A DNA stretch of 64,000 nucleotides from Pseudomonas sp. LRP2-20 (GTDB lineage Bacteria > Pseudomonadota > Gammaproteobacteria > Pseudomonadales > Pseudomonadaceae): contig NZ_AP025944.1 of the NCBI RefSeq assembly GCF_024349685.1, positions 3,354,001 to 3,418,000 on the forward strand, written 5' to 3'. Shown here in pieces: positions 61,377 to 64,000 of this stretch. The notes below the pieces were generated by a model. That model made no database searches and had not been told where the DNA came from. It saw nothing but the letters and a program-made list of their open reading frames with translations. A program made the position numbers and the translations under genes. The first letter of the stretch is position 1, and every line of letters begins with the position of its first letter.

Positions 61377-62618
61377 ATGGATCACTCACTCAAACCCTTG
61401 CGCTTTCCCCTCGCTGCCCTGGCAGTGGTGGTGCTCAGCGCTTGTGGCCGCACCCCCGACGCCGTGCAGGCTCCCGCCGCGCCCAAGGTCAGCGTTGCCA
61501 AGGTCATCGAGCAGCCGATCAACGAATGGGACGAGTTCACCGGCCGCCTGGAAGCGCCGGAAACCGTCGAAGTGCGCCCACGGGTCTCGGGCCAGATCGA
61601 TCTGGTCGGCTTCACCGAAGGTGCCCAGGTGAAAAAAGGCGACCTGCTGTTCCAGATCGACCCGCGCCCGTTCCAAGCTGAAGTCCGCCGCCTCGAAGCC
61701 CAGCTGCAACAGGCCAAGGCCACTGCCATCCGCAGCGCCAACGAAGCCCGCCGTGGCGAGCGCCTGCGCGACAGCAACGCGATCTCCGCCGAGCTTGCCG
61801 AATCGCGCAGCAGCGCCGCCGCTGAAGCCCGCGCCGGGGTCGATGCGATCCAGGCCCAGCTCGACCTGGCCCGCCTGAACCTCAGCTTCACCCGCGTCAC
61901 CGCGCCGATCAGCGGCCGCGTCAGCCGCGCCGAGTTCACCGCCGGCAACATCGTCACCGCCGATGTCACGCCGCTGACCAGCGTGGTGTCCACCGACAAG
62001 GTGTACGCCTACTTCGACGCCGACGAGCGCGTGTACCTGAAGTACACCCAGCTGGCGCGCGATGGCCAGCGTGGCCAGAGCACCCCGGTGTACCTGGGCC
62101 TGACCAACGAAACCGGCAACCCGCACCTGGGCCAGATGAACTTCGTCGACAACCAGGTCAACCCACGCACCGGCACCATCCGTGGCCGCGCCGTGTTCGA
62201 CAACCGCGACGGCCAGTTCACCCCAGGCCTGTATGCCCGCCTGAAGCTGGTCGGCAGCGCCCAGTATGACGCCGTGCTGATCAACGACGAAGCGGTCGGC
62301 ACCGACCTTGGCAAGAAGTTCGTGCTGGTCATGGACAAGGACAACAAGGCCGCCTACCGCGCCGTGGAACTGGGGCCCAAGCTAGAAGGCCTGCGCATCG
62401 TGCGCAGCGGCCTGACCAAGGACGACCGCATCGTGGTCAAGGGCCTGCAGCGTGTGCGCCCTGGCTCGCCGGTGACCCCGGAAGAGACCCCGATGGCCAG
62501 TGAACAGACCCTCGCCACCCTCGCCCAGCAGCGCCAGGCCCTCGAGGCCAGCAACCCGGCGCAGAAGGTTGCGGGCTCCACCGAAAAAGTCGCCAGCGCC
62601 CAGGCGCCACGCGGTTAA
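61377..62618 (+). CDS. mexE: RND efflux periplasmic adaptor MexE
   Basis: A 413-residue lipoprotein (LSAC lipobox near residue 22). The N-terminal half closely follows P. aeruginosa MexE: VSVAKVIEQPINEWDEFTGR, EVRPRVSGQIDLVGFTEGAQ, DLLFQIDPRPFQAEV. It links the inner-membrane pump MexF to an outer-membrane channel (OprN, outside the window). GGCGGAG precedes the ATG at 61377. mexF starts 12 bp after its stop. Confidence 0.95.
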   Translation: MDHSLKPLRFPLAALAVVVLSACGRTPDAVQAPAAPKVSVAKVIEQPINEWDEFTGRLEAPETVEVRPRVSGQIDLVGFTEGAQVKKGDLLFQIDPRPFQAEVRRLEAQLQQAKATAIRSANEARRGERLRDSNAISAELAESRSSAAAEARAGVDAIQAQLDLARLNLSFTRVTAPISGRVSRAEFTAGNIVTADVTPLTSVVSTDKVYAYFDADERVYLKYTQLARDGQRGQSTPVYLGLTNETGNPHLGQMNFVDNQVNPRTGTIRGRAVFDNRDGQFTPGLYARLKLVGSAQYDAVLINDEAVGTDLGKKFVLVMDKDNKAAYRAVELGPKLEGLRIVRSGLTKDDRIVVKGLQRVRPGSPVTPEETPMASEQTLATLAQQRQALEASNPAQKVAGSTEKVASAQAPRG

Positions 62619-62630
62619 GGGACCACACCG

Positions 62631-64000
62631 ATGAACTTTTCGAAATTCTTCATTACCCGGCCGATCTTCGCCGCGGTGCTGTCGCTGGTGCTGCTGATCG
62701 CGGGCTCGATCTCGCTGTTCAAGCTGCCGATCAGCGAATACCCCGAAGTGGTGCCACCCACCGTGGTGGTGCGCGCCAACTTCCCCGGCGCCAACCCCAA
62801 GGTGATCGGCGAAACCGTGGCCGCGCCGCTGGAGCAGGCCATAACCGGTGTCGAGAACATGCTGTACATGTCCTCGCAGTCCACCGCCGACGGCAAGCTG
62901 ACCCTGACCATCACCTTCGCCCTGGGCACCGACCTGGACAACGCCCAGGTGCAGGTGCAGAACCGCGTCACCCGTACCCAGCCCAAGCTGCCGGAAGAAG
63001 TGACCCGGATCGGTATCACCGTCGACAAGGCGTCGCCCGACCTGACCATGGTCGTGCACCTGACCTCGCCGGACAACCGCTATGACATGCTCTACCTGTC
63101 CAACTACGCCATCCTCAACATCAAGGACGAACTGGCGCGCCTGGGCGGCGTCGGTGACGTGCAGCTGTTCGGCATGGGCGACTACTCGCTGCGCGTGTGG
63201 CTCGACCCGAACAAGACCGCGTCGCGCAACCTGACCGCCAGCGACGTGGTAGCTGCCATTCGCGAGCAGAACCGCCAGGTTGCCGCTGGCCAGCTGGGCG
63301 CCCCGCCCGCCCCCGGCTCGACCAGCTTCCAGCTGTCGATCAACACCCAGGGCCGCCTGGTCAACGAAGAAGAGTTCGAGAACATCATCATCCGTGCCGG
63401 TGCCGATGGCGAAATCACGCGCCTGAAGGACATCGCCCGGGTCGAGCTCGGCTCCAGCCAGTACGCCCTGCGCTCGCTGCTGAACAACCAGCCGGCGGTG
63501 GCCATCCCGATCTTCCAGCGCCCGGGCTCCAACGCCATCGAGATCTCCGACGAAGTGCGGGCGAAGATGGCCGAGCTGAAGAAGGACTTCCCGGAAGGCA
63601 TGGACTACAGCATCGTCTATGACCCGACCATCTTCGTACGCGGCTCCATCGAAGCAGTGGTGCACACCCTGTTCGAAGCCCTGGTGCTGGTCGTGCTGGT
63701 GGTGATCCTGTTCCTGCAGACCTGGCGTGCCTCGATCATCCCGCTGCTGGCCGTGCCGGTATCGCTGATCGGTACCTTTGCGGTAATGCACCTGTTCGGC
63801 TTCTCGCTCAACGCCCTGTCGCTATTCGGCTTGGTGCTGGCCATCGGTATCGTGGTGGACGACGCCATCGTCGTGGTTGAGAACGTCGAGCGCAATATCG
63901 GGCTGGGCCTGAAACCGCTGGAAGCTACGCAAAAGGCCATGGGCGAAGTGACCGGCCCGATCATCGCCACCGCCCTGGTGCTGTGCGCGGTGTTCGTACC
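62631..64000 (+). CDS. mexF: RND efflux pump MexF, N-terminal 456 residues (runs off window)
   Basis: The frame stays open to the window end. It shows the RND start FFITRPIFAAVLSLVLLIAG, YPEVVPPTVVVRANFPGANP, the first porter domains, and TM4 with IGIVVDDAIVVVENVE holding the two Asp of the proton relay. Family members export chloramphenicol, quinolones and trimethoprim. The remainder, about 600 residues, is beyond base 64000. Confidence 0.96.
   Translation, partial: MNFSKFFITRPIFAAVLSLVLLIAGSISLFKLPISEYPEVVPPTVVVRANFPGANPKVIGETVAAPLEQAITGVENMLYMSSQSTADGKLTLTITFALGTDLDNAQVQVQNRVTRTQPKLPEEVTRIGITVDKASPDLTMVVHLTSPDNRYDMLYLSNYAILNIKDELARLGGVGDVQLFGMGDYSLRVWLDPNKTASRNLTASDVVAAIREQNRQVAAGQLGAPPAPGSTSFQLSINTQGRLVNEEEFENIIIRAGADGEITRLKDIARVELGSSQYALRSLLNNQPAVAIPIFQRPGSNAIEISDEVRAKMAELKKDFPEGMDYSIVYDPTIFVRGSIEAVVHTLFEALVLVVLVVILFLQTWRASIIPLLAVPVSLIGTFAVMHLFGFSLNALSLFGLVLAIGIVVDDAIVVVENVERNIGLGLKPLEATQKAMGEVTGPIIATALVLCAVFV

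Overview
The window looks like chromosome from a Pseudomonas putida-group bacterium. The evidence is its high GC content, Pseudomonas-style REP/REPIN palindromes between genes, DUF1652 and pirin genes, a mexEF efflux operon at the right edge, and an order (curli genes, alkB, csgGFE, secretion genes, mexEF) that I recall, without being able to check, from P. putida genomes. It opens inside an AcoR-type sigma-54 activator gene and closes inside mexF.

Layout. 1-2740: the activator fragment, then an intact IS256-family element (1234-2595) with 8-bp target duplications, inserted between two inverted copies of a ~130-bp repeat. 2743-8516: a plus-strand operon for a curli-type amyloid (two paralogous secreted proteins of unknown function, CsgB-like, long CsgA-like). 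8623-9267: alkB. 9390-18955: one minus-strand operon that runs from a stand-alone receiver protein through a type II secretion/type IV pilus-like apparatus (ATPase, PilM/N/O/P-like proteins, secretin, three pseudopilins) straight into csgE, csgF and csgG. 19193-30535: a minus-strand operon with a giant 1949-residue multicopper oxidase of the MnxG/McoA/MofA type (candidate Mn(II) oxidase), a beta-propeller protein, two SCO1/SenC copper chaperones, a cytochrome c-binding-protein fusion and a SurA-like chaperone.

The main observation is that these three operons appear to form one regulon. Each has a GG-N10-GC sigma-54 promoter close upstream, and each carries one or two CCCC-N6-GGGG palindromes 77-131 bp further upstream, where an enhancer-binding activator would sit. 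This suggests a coordinated surface machine: amyloid fibre, dedicated export apparatus, and metal oxidase with copper and electron-transfer accessories. No matching sensor kinase or activator for the palindrome is visible in the window.

30914-39562: a type VI secretion effector island (orphan TssL/DotU, VgrG, adaptor, VasX-like membrane effector, DUF6708 protein, PAAR). 39648-44995: housekeeping genes (Yip1, DUF1652, AlkA, pirin, hydrolase, LysE exporter, GNAT). 44997-51842: a TonB receptor, flavin monooxygenase, aldo-keto reductase and sulfonate-type binding protein behind a divergent LacI regulator with two identical operators. 51948-56930: tcuRABC for tricarballylate use. 57041-59878: a TccC/Rhs toxin with a C-terminal domain that looks like an aspzincin metallopeptidase. 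59899-64000: an MFS transporter, a REPIN and mexEF. No rRNA, tRNA or CRISPR array was recognised.
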